Shown in pieces: positions 50,270-61,676 of a stretch of DNA of 64,000 nt. Position numbers and translations under genes: made by a program. Position 1 is the stretch's first letter; each line of letters starts with the position of its first letter. The notes beneath the pieces are model-generated. The model was given only the letters and a program-made list of their open reading frames with translations, did not search any database and was not told where the DNA came from. Source of the stretch: Asparagopsis taxiformis (lineage: Eukaryota; Rhodophyta; Florideophyceae; Bonnemaisoniales; Bonnemaisoniaceae); assembly GCA_030407315.1 (NCBI GenBank), contig JALQPE010000653.1:19263-83262 (forward strand), given 5' to 3'.

Positions 50270-51075
50270 CACTACGGTGTTGAAAAGGGGGCCTCAGACA
50301 GTACTGCGAGACAGTGATTTTTACTGTCTGAGACAGTAAAAATCACTATGCGGCAAATGAAAATTAATGCCACACTTGGAGACAGTGATTTGCACTGTCT
50401 GGCAGACAGTACGGAACACTGTCTGCAGACAGTAAAAAACACTGTCTCACAGTACTGTCTGAGGCAGTGAATGGAGACAGTAAAAATTAATGATTTATTC
50501 AATAGTTGGATATGATGTAATTTACTGTACTGGGCAGTGTTGGCGGATAGTGTTTTGTATTGGCCAAGGCAACATGGCCGGATAGTGAAATACGCTGCCT
50601 GGGACAATAGATGGAACCAACACGGTGCACTGTCCTGGGCAGTACCTGGAGACAGTGATTTTCACTGTCCTGGGCAGTACCTGGAGACAGTGATTTTCAC
50701 TGTCCTGGGCAGTACCTGTAGACAGTACTTTGTGCTGCCCTGGGCAGTACCTGTAGACAGTACTTTGTGCTGCCCTGGGCAGTACCTGTAGACAGTACTT
50801 TGTGCTGCCCTGGGCAGTACCTGTAGACAGTACTTTGTGCTGCCCTGGGCAGTACCTGTAGACAGTACTTTGTGCTGCCCTGGGCAGCACCTGTAGACAG
50901 TATTTCGTGCTGCCCTGGGCAGCACCTGGAGACAGTACTTTGTGCTGCCCTGGGCAGCACCTGGAGACAGTATTTCGTGCTGCCCTGGGCAGCACCTGGA
51001 GACAGTAAAAGTAGTGTCCTGATATAGTAAAATTCGGTGTCTGGGAGTGGTGGATGAGATGGAGCGTCACGCTGT
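50270..51075 (+). mobile_element. CACTA transposon left end
   Basis: It starts CACTACGGTGTTGAAAAGG directly inside the 10.4-kb family copy. GACAGT repeats follow at once and merge into a 35-bp tandem array. Its right end (CAACACCGTAGTG) is not found downstream in the window, so the element is truncated or extends further than I can trace. Confidence 0.75.
50636..51005. repeat. 35-bp tandem array in the CACTA subterminal region
   Basis: About ten units repeat GACAGTACTTTGTGCTGCCC then TGGGCAGTACCTGTA. Each carries a GACAGT site and a small palindrome CTGCCCTGGGCAG. The middle five units are identical, indicating recent amplification. The long minus-strand frame over it is an artefact of the repeat. 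Confidence 0.9.
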
Positions 51076-52880
51076 CGTGGGCATCTTTCCGGGGTAGAGG
51101 AAGGCAGTTCTAGCGCTATGAGGATGGGGCATGGACGGTATTCATATGGGAATGGACAGAATAGTACGGCTAGGAATTTTTATTTCGTAGTGACTATGAG
51201 CTAGCGAGAGGTATACGCGGTAGGATAGGTAGCAATCTAAGAGGGTGCGATATGGGAAGCTTCACTCTGGATTTGTTTATTTGCGCAGGCTACATTGAGA
51301 ATAAACAATCCCTATGTTAAAAATGCTACTACAACTAACACTATTCCGACGAGTAAAACTAAAACTACTAGAAAAGTCTAGAAATCTATCAACTGATTGA
51401 GCTGCATGAATAAGCTAGGAAATGAAGAGAAGAAGAAAAAATGATGTAGAGAAAGGAAACAAGTTAGTGACGTTGAATTGGAGAGGGAAATTGATGGTGA
51501 TTAGGAGACTAACGTACCTTAACAAATACCATTGCATCCCAAATTGAGATATGTACTCACAGGCAGAAAAGAAAAGTAGTGGAGAAGTGGTAAGAGAGAA
51601 AGATAAATGAAAGTAGAAGTGGAACACTCACCGACTGGAAACCTGAGAAAGAGAAAACGAATAGAAAACTGGGTTAGTGGCGTGAGTTGTGGAAACGTAC
51701 CATCATGGTTCATATCCGTCGGAGACAAAGCAACAACTTTGGCCTTGGAAGCCGTATTGATGATCTAAAACTTACGCTTTGGAAGCAGTTTAGATGATCT
51801 ATACGGCTTCCACGGCCAGGGTTGTTGCTTTGTTTCCGACGGATATGAAGATGGAAACAGGGATTTTCAGAATCTGTTGTTTAAGTAGCACTCTGCGGGC
51901 GGAAATGACGTGTAGGAGAACAATAGAGGGATGAATTTGAAACAGAGCGGTGCGATGGGAGGCCCAGAAAAACGATACCTAGGCTGCGAATTACGCTTGG
52001 AAGCACATGATCTGGCAGAGGAGGCGCACATTATCGTATCTTCTACCGCCTTTTATTGTCTAGAATGACGTCATCACTACAGAAATATAGGAAAAACACT
52101 AGCATATGGGGCCTACAGGACAGGCGGAGGTGAAGAGTAAGAAAAATGGCGCACTTTCCTGGACGAGGAGTCCGCCCTTCCAGTGATGATGTGGATGGTA
52201 TATATCGATAACGTCATTGTATGCTCCGAGTACACTTGGCAGGCAGTCAAAGCGGGCCACGTGGATGGTGGCGGTTAGGAAACAGCAGTGTCGAAGAATT
52301 TTTATAATTTTCATGTTTCAAGCGAGCAGTGAGTCTGCATTGCAATATATAAATGTATCCTAATTTAAGATATCACACCGAGTACGATTCAACGAGACAT
52401 CGTGTTTTCACCTTGTGAATAGGGCCGAGAATATGGTAGAGTATACGAGTAGGAACTACGTGCATGAGAAAATCAGATTCAGTATTAGTGCTTAGAGCAT
52501 CACTGCGTAACAAACGGAAGTGGATACGTCTTGGCCAGGCTGGTGTTTAGGGAATGCGATACAAGATAGCAAAACGATATTGAGTAGGTCGAGCCCGGAT
52601 GAAATAGCAATCATTGTGCATAAAGTAATGAGCATAGGACAAATCATTGTGGTGAAACAGTTCATTGGATCGAATGAAAGCCAGGAAAGGTTTCTTAATG
52701 GTTGAATTTAGTGGCGGAGAAATATAATTCTGCACTATAGCGGAGAAGTAGCGGAAAAGAGTAAATCTCCTTCAGCAAGCGAGACATGCATCAATATTGC
52801 CCAGTATAGTTCGTCTGAAGTGCAAGTTGAACCTCGCAAAGTGAATATCAGAGGTCGTTGGCTAGTGGTTGAAGAAGTCT
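51076..52880. other. Transposon-derived sequence with no recognisable gene
   Basis: About 1.8 kb of AT-rich DNA with only short frames. The one clear structure is the hairpin at 51711-51848. It may be the interior of the CACTA element that starts at 50270. Confidence 0.5.
51711..51848. repeat. Foldback hairpin, arms about 65 bp
   Basis: CATATCCGTCGGAGACAAAG at the left pairs with CTTTGTTTCCGACGGATATG at the right with one mismatch. The match continues inward through GGAAGCCGTAT and GATGATCTAAA with a few mismatches. The loop is only about 10 bp. It resembles a small MITE or foldback element. Confidence 0.75.
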
Positions 52881-52947
52881 GCAACGATGGAGCAATTCTT
52901 GAAAACGGATTTGGCTGCAGAAAACTATTCCGAACAGGCCAGAGTTC

Positions 52948-55053
52948 GTGCAGTTCTCTTCGACGGAGAATCTGGCTGGGTGTACGGTGAAATTGTTGTT
53001 CAACGGATCGTTTAGGGGTGCTCCGGACGTCCAAAATTGTGTCAACCTCGAGATGACGGCGTACTACACTTGTAGCCGTTGGTGGGCCGGGCTGAAACCG
53101 AACTCGGTTGGTACCATTGGGCAGGAATGGATTGCTGGTTTGTTGGAAATCTTCGGGTACGTGAAGGAGGTGGCCGAGTATTGGAACGTTTCGGATGTGT
53201 TGAGGATGCTGGATGGCTCCATTCCCAGCGTGGGTGACCCGAGCAAGAGCTTCGACATTCACTCACGCGTTGTCGAAGTTTTTGCGCTGATGGTGCCCAA
53301 GAAGGGGTTCTGAGCGGACTTACATCCCAAGGAAGGCCCTCCCAATGGCTCCAAGTTTGAGAAGATCTTTCCCAATCGGAAGTCTGTGTTTTGAAAGGAC
53401 GCCAGGAAAATGCTCCTGCGCGTAACTGGCTACCGCGACATGTAAATGCGGAAACAATTTTACGTGGTGGACCCACACATCCCACATGCTGCGCTCCCAG
53501 TCACATGTGGTCATGATTCCGCCAACCCTTCCCCTTCCATTTCCATTTCCCTGACCATCCCTTCATCCTCCATTCCTTTGCCTTTGAAGAATCCAATTGA
53601 GGTAGTACCACCTCAATTAGATTCTTCCAGCTATTCCGAGGCTGCCTCTGTTTCTGCCACTGCCCCTGTCGTGTCTGCATCGTCCGGAGTGGAAACTTCT
53701 GGGAAAGTGATGCCCAAAAGGAGTACCTGCCTGAAAGAGAGTCGTTCCGGTCGTGGTGGAACAGCGACGGCGGGTGGTGCGAGCCCTATTCAGGTCGTCG
53801 AGCTGGAGAGCGCACCCAAGGATGCGGGTAAAAGCTCCATCCTCGGGAAGCGCAACTGGGAAACCGCTTCTGCGACGCCCGAGCCCTCTACCAAAAAGAG
53901 GAAGCTCAGTGAGACTTCATCAAAGTCGTCGTCAAAGAAATCCAAGTCGGCTTCCAGAGGACGTTCTCGGGAGCCGATTCTCCAGTTCGACGACGCCCAT
54001 GAAAATCCTATTCCCGACAGTATCGTCGATGAGAATGTGGCCGCCGTTCTCCCTAACGCAATTGCGTCTGGTAGCCCGATGAAGTACTACATGGAAATTA
54101 CGACGGTAGAGACGGTGCGGGCGGAAATAAAGGCGGCAGCATTCCTGGCAGCTGCATCGCCAGGTGCTGAGGACTCGGTGGTGGAATAGTACTTTGCGGT
54201 GAAGCGGCGTTGCTGGACAACATGGGGGTGGTTGTTGTGGAAGGCCTCTTGCAGTCGTCCACGGCTGGTAGTGCGACGCATGACCTCTTCAGTCACTTTT
54301 CTCGGCAGTTCCAGCTGGTTGAGGAGGTTGAAAAGCCACAGAAACCCTCCCAGCAGTCTGATTCTGATTATGAAGACAGGAAACCACAGGACGAGCCCCC
54401 AGATTTCGCCAAGCCCGGTTTTGATCCTTCGCCGTGGCATTTCATCCACAACGTGGGTGCTGCGAAGGACCGCATAGATGGTGGTCGTGGGCGACTCCCC
54501 CTGCCGCGGTGTGAATTGTGCGACAAGCTGGAGGAGGGGAATTTGGATATGTACAGGAACAAGTTGGTGGCAGAGCTTGCTCTTGGTGTTTGTGCGGATT
54601 TCTTGAAGTTGGGAATGGAGGGTGAGGATCCTGTCTTTTTCCCGAAGACAGGATTACGGCTGCTTCTTAAAACAGATGGGGCTGCGGACCAGGATGGGCA
54701 CACGGACTTCTGAGAATCCCAATTTTGAGGAGTCGGACCTACCCAATCCCCATCCTATTTCATGATGTCGAGCGGATCCGATGGGTTCTTTATAGTAGCT
54801 GCACCTTATAGTCATGTATGCCTGGTCCATACGGACGCCGACATGTGGAAGGTTCCCGTTAACCACTTTTATGTGCCACCCTATTCCGTCTTAGTTGATC
54901 GCGGTGACCTTTACCATTACGGGGTCGGCTTCAGGTGAGGAGATCTTCCTGTGGGAGCAGAATTTAGTCTATGGTCTGCCCACGCGCGGCCACATCTACT
55001 TGAAGACGGAGAAGGACGTCCTCACGGACCACATCCACACCGTCGAATATTAA
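52948..55053 (+). pseudogene. Degraded ORF cluster of unknown transposon protein
   Basis: Frames 52948-53313 and 53446-54189 are in the same phase and are interrupted only by TGA (53311), TGA (53392) and TAA (53443). After 54189 the reading continues in another phase (54210-54713) and then a third (about 54905-55053). The protein has a Trp-rich start, then a long Ser/Lys-rich region with nuclear-signal-like KKRKLSE and KKSKSASRGRSR, then an acidic C-terminus with CELCDKL. I recognise no family. Low-complexity composition and decay fit a gag-like or accessory ORF of an old element. Confidence 0.5.
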
Positions 55054-55369
55054 AAGTATGACAGGAGCAATAGATAGCATACGAGAAGTATTAAAACCTA
55101 TGCTATTGTTCCCTGCTATGAAGTTCTGTCTTTCTCATCTCAACATTATTCGCTTAGCCCACCTTTCTATTTTCATCTATACATCTGACCTTCATGTCAT
55201 AGTTTAGTGCTACTAAGCCTATTGATTGCTACATTTTTGTATTAGTCTACAACTTTACATGATTTCACTAGCTAGACCGTAGGGGGGAACTAGTTTTAGA
55301 CCTTGACAACCCGTGAGGTTCGACTATAAGAGACGTTGCTGAGATAACACATGACACAGAATGCTCCTG

Positions 55370-56040
55370 GAAGCCACTCACAGCCGTACAAACGTTCTGC
55401 TGAGCCATGTTCCTGACTTCCCAATTCCTTGCTCACCCTTCCCTAGGTGGGAGGGGGACGGAACTCTCAGCCCCTTACAGCGGAAGCCGTTTACCGGGGA
55501 TTCTTACAGCAAAGTCATCGTTACGATGACTTTGCTGTAAGAAAGCGTTTCCATTACAGTGGCCAAGAATTTTTTCACCGGGTAAAAAAATCATGGCAGC
55601 TGTAATGATTTATTTTCTTACAGCAAAGTCATCGTAACGATGACTTTGCTGTAAGGAAACGTTTCCATTGCAGTGGCCAAAGAAATTTTACCGGGTAAAA
55701 AATCAGCAAGAATTTTTACCGGGTGAAAAATCGTGGCTGCTGTAATGATTTATTTTCTTACAGCAAAGTCATCGTTACGATGACTTTGCTGTAAGAAAGC
55801 GTTTCAATTACAGTGGCCAAGAATTTTTTACCGGGTAAAAAAATCATGGCTGCTGTAATGATTTATTTTCTTACAGCAAAGTCATCGTAACGATGACTTT
55901 GCTGTAAGCATCCCTGGTAAATTGCTTCCGCTGTAAGCGGCAGGTACTTCCGTCCTTTTCCGACCTAGGGAAGGGTGAGGAGGGAATTATGAAGTCAGGA
56001 AACAGGGTATAGGAATGGTATGGACGGCTGTAGGCGGCAA
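55370..56040. repeat. Foldback element A with four 39-bp palindromes
   Basis: Palindromes at 55503-55541, 55617-55655, 55757-55795 and 55870-55908 each consist of CTTACAGCAAAGTCATCGT and its complement around one central base. The flanks also pair: CTTACAGCGGAAGC-type and CACCCTTCCCTAGG on the left match GCTTCCGCTGTAAGCGG and CCTAGGGAAGGGTG on the right. The whole 670 bp therefore forms one large foldback. Confidence 0.85.
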
Positions 56041-56099
56041 TAGGTAACACATTGTGTTGTTTACACCCGGTTTGAGCTGGGTGTTGTGTCTAGTATGGT

Positions 56100-56768
56100 T
56101 GGAGGAGTGTACGAAATTTCTACCACGTGGTCGGAAATGGTTCAATTTTCTCACGACAGAGATTCTGACTTTCGAAATTCAAACTCGTTAAAGTGGGCTG
56201 GAGTTGGTGTGAACACCTCCAGGACCTCTGGGAAGGATCTGGTAACACATGTCCTGTGACTGCACGCGGTTATCCTCTCTGAAATCAACCATAGATTATC
56301 GGAGGGCAAAATCTACTCTTGGTGCCGTGTGGCACATTGACTATACAAAACCGTCTGTTTCCAGTTTTTATATACTTTACTCTCGAGTAGATAGGATTTC
56401 AGCTGTCCGAGTAAAGAATGGGCCATATAAATGTTTCATTTCAACACAAGCATTGTGCAATTCAACCTCTTCCAGGTCCAAAAACTTGTCCAGAGTACAC
56501 TTCCAGGCCATCGCCTGGGAGCGTACTCTGGACAATTTTTTGGACTAAGTGCACTTTCAAGTGCATGCACTTGGAGGCATCCAGTCCAAATCTACGTCGT
56601 TCCGACAAAGTTGAATTTTGGCCATGGCCGAAATTCATCATATCTGCAGTTGTGAGAATCTGATGACCAAAAATCGATGCATTCTGCCAGCCCTAATGCG
56701 CAAGCCAGAAGCTTTACGGACAGATAAAACACCTTTCTGTAATCCCCAGAGCCACTCCAGCCCTTATA
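56100..56768. repeat. Repeat block shared with 57420-57700, 58500-58780 and 59228-59935
   Basis: The first half matches the sequence that follows foldbacks B and C (GAGATTCTG, then GTTGGTGTGAACACCTCCAG). The second half (56578-56765) is one unit of the 175-bp repeat. No gene is apparent. Confidence 0.7.
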
Positions 56769-56835
56769 CACTACGGTGTTGAAAAGGGGGCCTCAGACAG
56801 TACGGTGAGACAGTGATTTTTACTGCCTCACTGTA
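56769..56835 (+). mobile_element. Short CACTA left-end remnant
   Basis: CACTACGGTGTTGAAAAGG and the next 45 bases match 50270-50335 closely, then similarity ends. It is a truncated end inserted within a 175-bp repeat unit. Confidence 0.75.
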
Positions 56836-57069
56836 CAATGATCTTCAGGAAGTAGGATATTCTCTAAGCCTAGCACGGGAGAGAAAGATGGAAGCGTAGG
56901 CATGCAGAAGTATAGAGGCAATAGTATGTGTAGACTATGGCAGTGGTAGAAAAGTATTTCATGCACGAAAAGGACTGGTAGAGTGACACTAGAGAAGTGA
57001 TGCTTAGCAGGAAGGGATGTGGAGATGATGAAGGAGGACAACAGACATGAGATCGAGGGTTGAGACCAA

Positions 57070-57290
57070 CGGCTTACAGACGGAGCAGTTTACCAGGGAT
57101 GTTTACAGCAAAGTCATCGTTACGATGACTTTGCTGTAAGAAAACAATTCATTACAGTAGCCATGATTTTTTTACCGGGTAAAAAATTCCTGGCCACTGT
57201 AATGAAAACGTTTTCTTACAGCAAAGTCATCGTAACGATGACTTTGCTGTAAGCATCCCTGGTAAACTGCCTCAGCTGTAAGCGGCTGGG
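57070..57290. repeat. Foldback element B with two 39-bp palindromes
   Basis: Palindromes end at 57140 and 57253. The outer arms GGCTTACAGACGGAGCAGTTTACC and the complement near 57255-57290 also pair, forming a hairpin of about 220 bp with TTTTTTACCGGGTAAAAAA-type sequence in the middle. Confidence 0.85.
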
Positions 57291-57968
57291 AGCTTGGTCC
57301 CTCCCTCACCTTGGGAAGGGTGAGCAAGGAATTGTGAAGCCGTAAAACATGGCAGAGGGATGGTTTGGACGGCTGTTAGCGGTGTTGGGGAGCACTCTGC
57401 GTCGTGCTAACCCAGTCTGGGCTGGGTGCCCTGCCTGGTACGGCGGGAGGAGTGCACAAAATTTCAAACACAATTTCCTCAAGAGTGAAATTCTGATTGT
57501 CGAAACTCAACCTCCCTAAAATGAACTAGAGCTGGCATGAGCACCTCCAGGACGTCTGGAAAGGTACTGACAGCACGTTTTCGGAGCATTGGCGCAGCTG
57601 TTCTCTCTGAGATCAAGCATAGAGTATCCGTGGCCAGATTCTATTCCTGGTGCCGTGTGGCACAGTGACCACACCAAATCGCCCTTTTCAGCAGACTATA
57701 GATCTGAGTTACTAGGAATCTAGCTGCCTTCAATACCAACATAGTTGGTAAGTAGGCTAGCCTAGGATTGTAGGAAAATCAGGAAGGATGGGAGGGTAGG
57801 TATGCAGCAACATGAAGGGGATAGTATGAGTAGATTATGGCGGTGGTAGAGAAGGATTGCACTCACTGAAGGGTCGGCTGGAGTGACACCGGAGTCGACA
57901 TAGAAGGGAGGTTGGGATAGGCTGGGATGAAGGAAGACAAGAGACATGAGAGAGAGGGTGAAGCCAGA

Positions 57969-58355
57969 CCGCTTACAGCTGAGGCAGTTTACCGCGGGTG
58001 CTGACAGCAAAGTCATCGTTACGATGACTTTGCTGTAAGGAAAGAAAACATTACAGCAGGCACGTTTTTTTACCCGGTAAAAAAATTCTTGGTGATTTTT
58101 TACCCGGTAAAAATTCTTCGCCTACTGTAATGTTTCCTTTTCTTACAGCAAAGTCATCGTTACGATGACTTTGCTGTAAGAAAACGTTTCATTACAGTAG
58201 CCACGATTTTTTACCCGGTAAAAAAATTCTTGGTGATTTTTTCACCCGGTAAAATCCTTCGCCCACTGTAATGTTTTCTTTTCTTACAGCAAAGTCATCG
58301 TAACGATGACTTTGCTGTAAGCATCCCTGGTAAACTGCCTCAGCTGTAAGCGTCT
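57969..58355. repeat. Foldback element C with three 39-bp palindromes
   Basis: Palindromes end at 58039, 58180 and 58321. The outer arms CGCTTACAGCTGAGGCAGTT and AACTGCCTCAGCTGTAAGCG match exactly. Repeated TTTTTTACCCGGTAAAAA lies between the palindromes. Confidence 0.87.
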
Positions 58356-59227
58356 GGTACCTTGGTCCCTCTCTCACTTTGGGAAGGGTGAGATAGGAAT
58401 TTTGAAGTCGGGAACATTGTGGAAGGATGGTTTCGACGGCTTCGGGCGGCTTTGAAGAGCAATCTGTGTCTTGTTCACCCGGGCTGAACTACCTAAAAAG
58501 TTCAGTATTGGGAGAGCAGCACGGTAAATTCCGACCACCATTTTCTCACGACAGAGATTCTGGCGGTCGAAATTCAAACTCGTTAAAATGGACTAGAGTT
58601 GGTGTGAACACCTCCAGGACCTCTGGAAAGGTACTACCTGCACATTTTCCGAGGCTACAAGAAGCCGGTCTCTCCAATATCAAGCATAGATTATCGGTGC
58701 GCAAAATCTACTCCTGGTGCTGTGTAGCACATTGACTATACAAAACCGTCCGTTTCCCGTTATAATAAACTATACTCTCAAGTAGGTAGGAATCTAGATA
58801 TTCACCTTACATCGATGGTTATGAAGTAGGTTAGCCTAGGACTGAAGGACAGAAGGTAAAGGATAGGATGGTAGGCATGGGGTAAAATGAAGGTGGTGGT
58901 ATGAGTAGAATACGGAAGTAGTAGACAGGTATTTAATGCACAGGAGGGGCGTGTGAAGTGACACCAGAGGCGCGGTGCGTCACAGGAAGGGAGACTGGAA
59001 TAATGAAGGAGAACTAGAGGCATGAGAGATAGGTTGTTGAGGCATGCTTCTAGCTCTATTATATAACTACATTGCTCCTCTATAGGCTACGCAATCCATT
59101 CCAGAAGTTCTAGTTAAAAATGGACTATATGAATGTTTCATTTCAATATCAGCATTGTGCAGTTGAGCCTCTTCAAGGTCCGAAAACTTGTCCAGAGTAC
59201 GCTTCCAGGCCACTTGAAGGCATCCAG

Positions 59228-59935
59228 AACACTTGCACTTCGTTCTTGCAAAGTTCAATTTTGGCTATCACATCTCCAGTTGTGGGAGTCTGGTGACCAA
59301 AAGTCGATGCATTCTGGAATCCCTACCACGCAATTCAACAGCTTTACGGACACATAAAACACTTTTCCGTACTCCCTAGAGCCACTCCAGCCCTTACGGA
59401 TCACTTACACTTCGTTCCGACAAAGTTCAATTTTGGCCATCACATCTCCAGTTGTGAGAATCTGGTGACCAAAAATTAGTGAACTCCGGAAGCTCTACCT
59501 CGCAAGCTACCAGCTTTCAGGGCAAATAAAACCCGTTACAGTACTCCCCAGACCCACCCCAACCTTCCCAGACCACTTGCACTTCGTTCCGACAAAGTTC
59601 AATTTTGGCCATCACATGTCCAGTTGTGGGAATCTGGTGACCAAAACTCGATGCATTCTGTCAGCCCTAATGCGCAAGCCAGCAGCTTTACGAACTCATA
59701 GAACACTTTTCCGTACTCCCTAGACCCACTCCAACCCTTACAGACCACTTGCACATAATTCGGACAAAGTTCCATTTTGACCATCACATCTCCAGTTGTG
59801 AGAATCTGGTGACCGAAAATCGATGAATTCTACCAGCCCTACCACGCAAGCCAGAAGCTTTGAGTGCAATTAGAACACGTTTTAGTGCTTCCTAGAACCA
59901 CCCCAACCCTTCCAGACCACTTTACAGCCTTTTTC
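59228..59935. repeat. 175-bp tandem repeat, about four copies
   Basis: Units begin CACTTGCACTTCGTTC(C/T)G near 59228, 59406, 59577 and 59752. They contain AAAGTTCAATTTTGGCCATC and end near GACCCACTCCAACCCTT. Another unit lies at 56578-56765. Confidence 0.85.
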
Positions 59936-60009
59936 GCGGGGTCCGAAATCGTCTCCTTCTTCTTCCCGAGTGAGAAACATCAGTCCCTCTCGAATGCTTA
60001 CAGAGAGGT

Positions 60010-60530
60010 TGGTTTACTATGGTTTCTTACAGCAAAGTCATCGAAGATGACTCTGTAATGTTTTGTTAACAGCAAAGTCATCGTTAAGATGACTTTGCTG
60101 TAATGTTTTGTTTTCTTACAGCAAAGTCATCGTAACGATGACTTTGCTGTAATGTTTTGTTTTCTTACAGCAAAGTCATCGTAACGATGACTTTGCTGTA
60201 ATGTTTTGTTTACTTACAGCAAAGTCATCGTAACGATGACTTTGCTGTAATGTTTTGTTTACTTACAGCAAAGTCATCGTAACGATGACTTTTCTGTAAG
60301 CAACCTGGGTAAACTGCCTTTGCTGTAAGAAAACTGAATAGCAGTTCCGACAGCTTGTCCTGAGGAGGCAAATCCGCCTTAACGATGACTTTGCTGTAAG
60401 AAAACAGAGAACTTACAGTTTTGACAGCTTGTCCTGAAGAAAAAAATCCGCCTTAACGATGACTTTGCTGTAAGAAAACAGAGTAATTACAGGTCTGACA
60501 GCTTGTCCTGAAAACCCGTCCTCCCGCCCA
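60010..60530. repeat. Foldback element D: 49-bp tandem palindromes and satellite tail
   Basis: The same palindrome repeats every 49 bp (starting 60115, 60164, 60213 and 60262) with TGTTTTGTTT linkers, after two diverged copies. It is followed by three copies of a unit with GACAGCTTGTCCTGA and CCGCCTTAACGATGACTTTG. Identical spacing shows recent local amplification. Confidence 0.85.
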
Positions 60531-60783
60531 AGTTTATTCTTCCTACCCTAGAGCTCTACTGACGTTCCCAGTCGCAAGTATCGTACCACTTGAACACTAT
60601 CACACAGCTAGAATTGTCACCTGTCCCTCATGGCGACCAGCGCCGAGCGAAGAGCGAAACAAGGGCCACAAGCACAGTCGCAAAAGTTCCATTCTCTCCA
60701 TTGATCTCCCATATGACGATTCTACATAGGCGACGGTTTCACTCGATGCCGTCTTCGCAAGCTGCGTCTCTATCGTCTGAGAA

Positions 60784-61676
60784 ATGTCGCATCTACGCAT
60801 CGCATCTGTAGCCATCCTACTTGCGACAGCATTCTCACACGGTCTGCTGTCCGATCCGCCACAACGCGGGCTCCTCTCCGGCAGCGAACTATCGCCCTCA
60901 ATATACTTTCATTCGGCGCCGCGTGATCGCTATGCGCATTTTCCTACTGGACTGAAAAGCACCGTTCGAGGTGCCGGATCGCGCTCTCAGGAAGTTGCGG
61001 GCGCACATAATTGGACGCTATTCGATCCCATGGCGCAGAGCGATACATGGCGCTCCGGTGTGTGTGGTGACGAGAAGGGGGCCCGCAGCAGCATCTTCGT
61101 GGTGGTAGGTTTTATTATCGTGGCAGGATTTCGCGCAAGTACACCAAGGGCCAAGTTATTGAAGTCTCGACTGTTGTCATCGCCAATCATGGTGGATTCA
61201 TGCAGTTACACTTATGTGATGTGTCCAAGTGCAACGGCGAGATCTCAAAACAGTGTTTCAAACGTGGTACATGTCATGAACTGAAGCGTGCTAAATCTGC
61301 CTGCGATTAATCGCATAATTATGGTGCGGAGCGGTGTGGTCCGATTGATGAAAAGCATCCTGGGAGATGTATTTACCGTGTAAGATTGGGAACGGGCTGG
61401 AGAGATTTGGGGAAGCCACGATGAGATTTCGTCTACAGAAAGGTGTTACAAGCCGACATTGCGTGTTACACTGGTACTGGGCTAGTGCTCATCAGTGTAG
61501 TGCACCGGGGCTGTCGGAGTATTTTGAGAGGATGGAAGGTGCTTGGGGCAAATGTAGGGGCCCCTACAGATACTGGTATCTCAAGAAAACCATGTGGTGG
61601 AGAGGTGTTTCCGCAGGAGTTTCATCAGTGCTCTGATGTGAGAATTGTTGAAAGGAAGCGTCTGCAGAGAGATTGA
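60784..61676 (+). pseudogene. Lytic polysaccharide monooxygenase-like gene, frameshifted
   Basis: The start encodes a signal peptide cleaved before HGLLSDPPQRG, which would give the N-terminal copper-binding histidine of secreted LPMOs. Later in other phases come CGDEKG, YTKGQVIEV...ANHGGF, CVLHWYWASAHQC and CGGEVFPQEFHQCSDVRI. These are the cysteine-bearing motifs of the LPMO_10/chitin-binding-3 type fold in correct order. The phase changes near 61080 (a run of five G and three C) and again near 61440 and 61570, and TAA interrupts near 61308. As it stands no full protein can be made, unless some changes are assembly errors in homopolymers. Function would have been oxidative cleavage of a polysaccharide. 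Confidence 0.75.

Larger units (their letters stand above)
56836..59040. repeat. Tandem block of about 1 kb, roughly three copies
   Basis: A sequence starting near 56880, 57790 and 58860 (GGTAGGCATG..., then GTATGAGTAGA..., ATGAGAGA) recurs. The first two copies are followed by a foldback element and by a common trailer (GGGAAGGGTGAG, ACACCTCCAGGA). Copies are diverged by 15-25 percent by eye. No gene is seen. Confidence 0.65.

Noticed and set aside
50636..51005. CRISPR-like array of 35-bp repeats
   Set aside because: Units are directly adjacent with no unique spacers, the DNA is eukaryotic and the array lies in a CACTA end.
50522..51070. 182-codon minus-strand frame with repeated Cys/Gln motifs
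   Set aside because: It is the translation of the 35-bp tandem array, whose unit length and composition keep several frames open. There is no sign of coding constraint.
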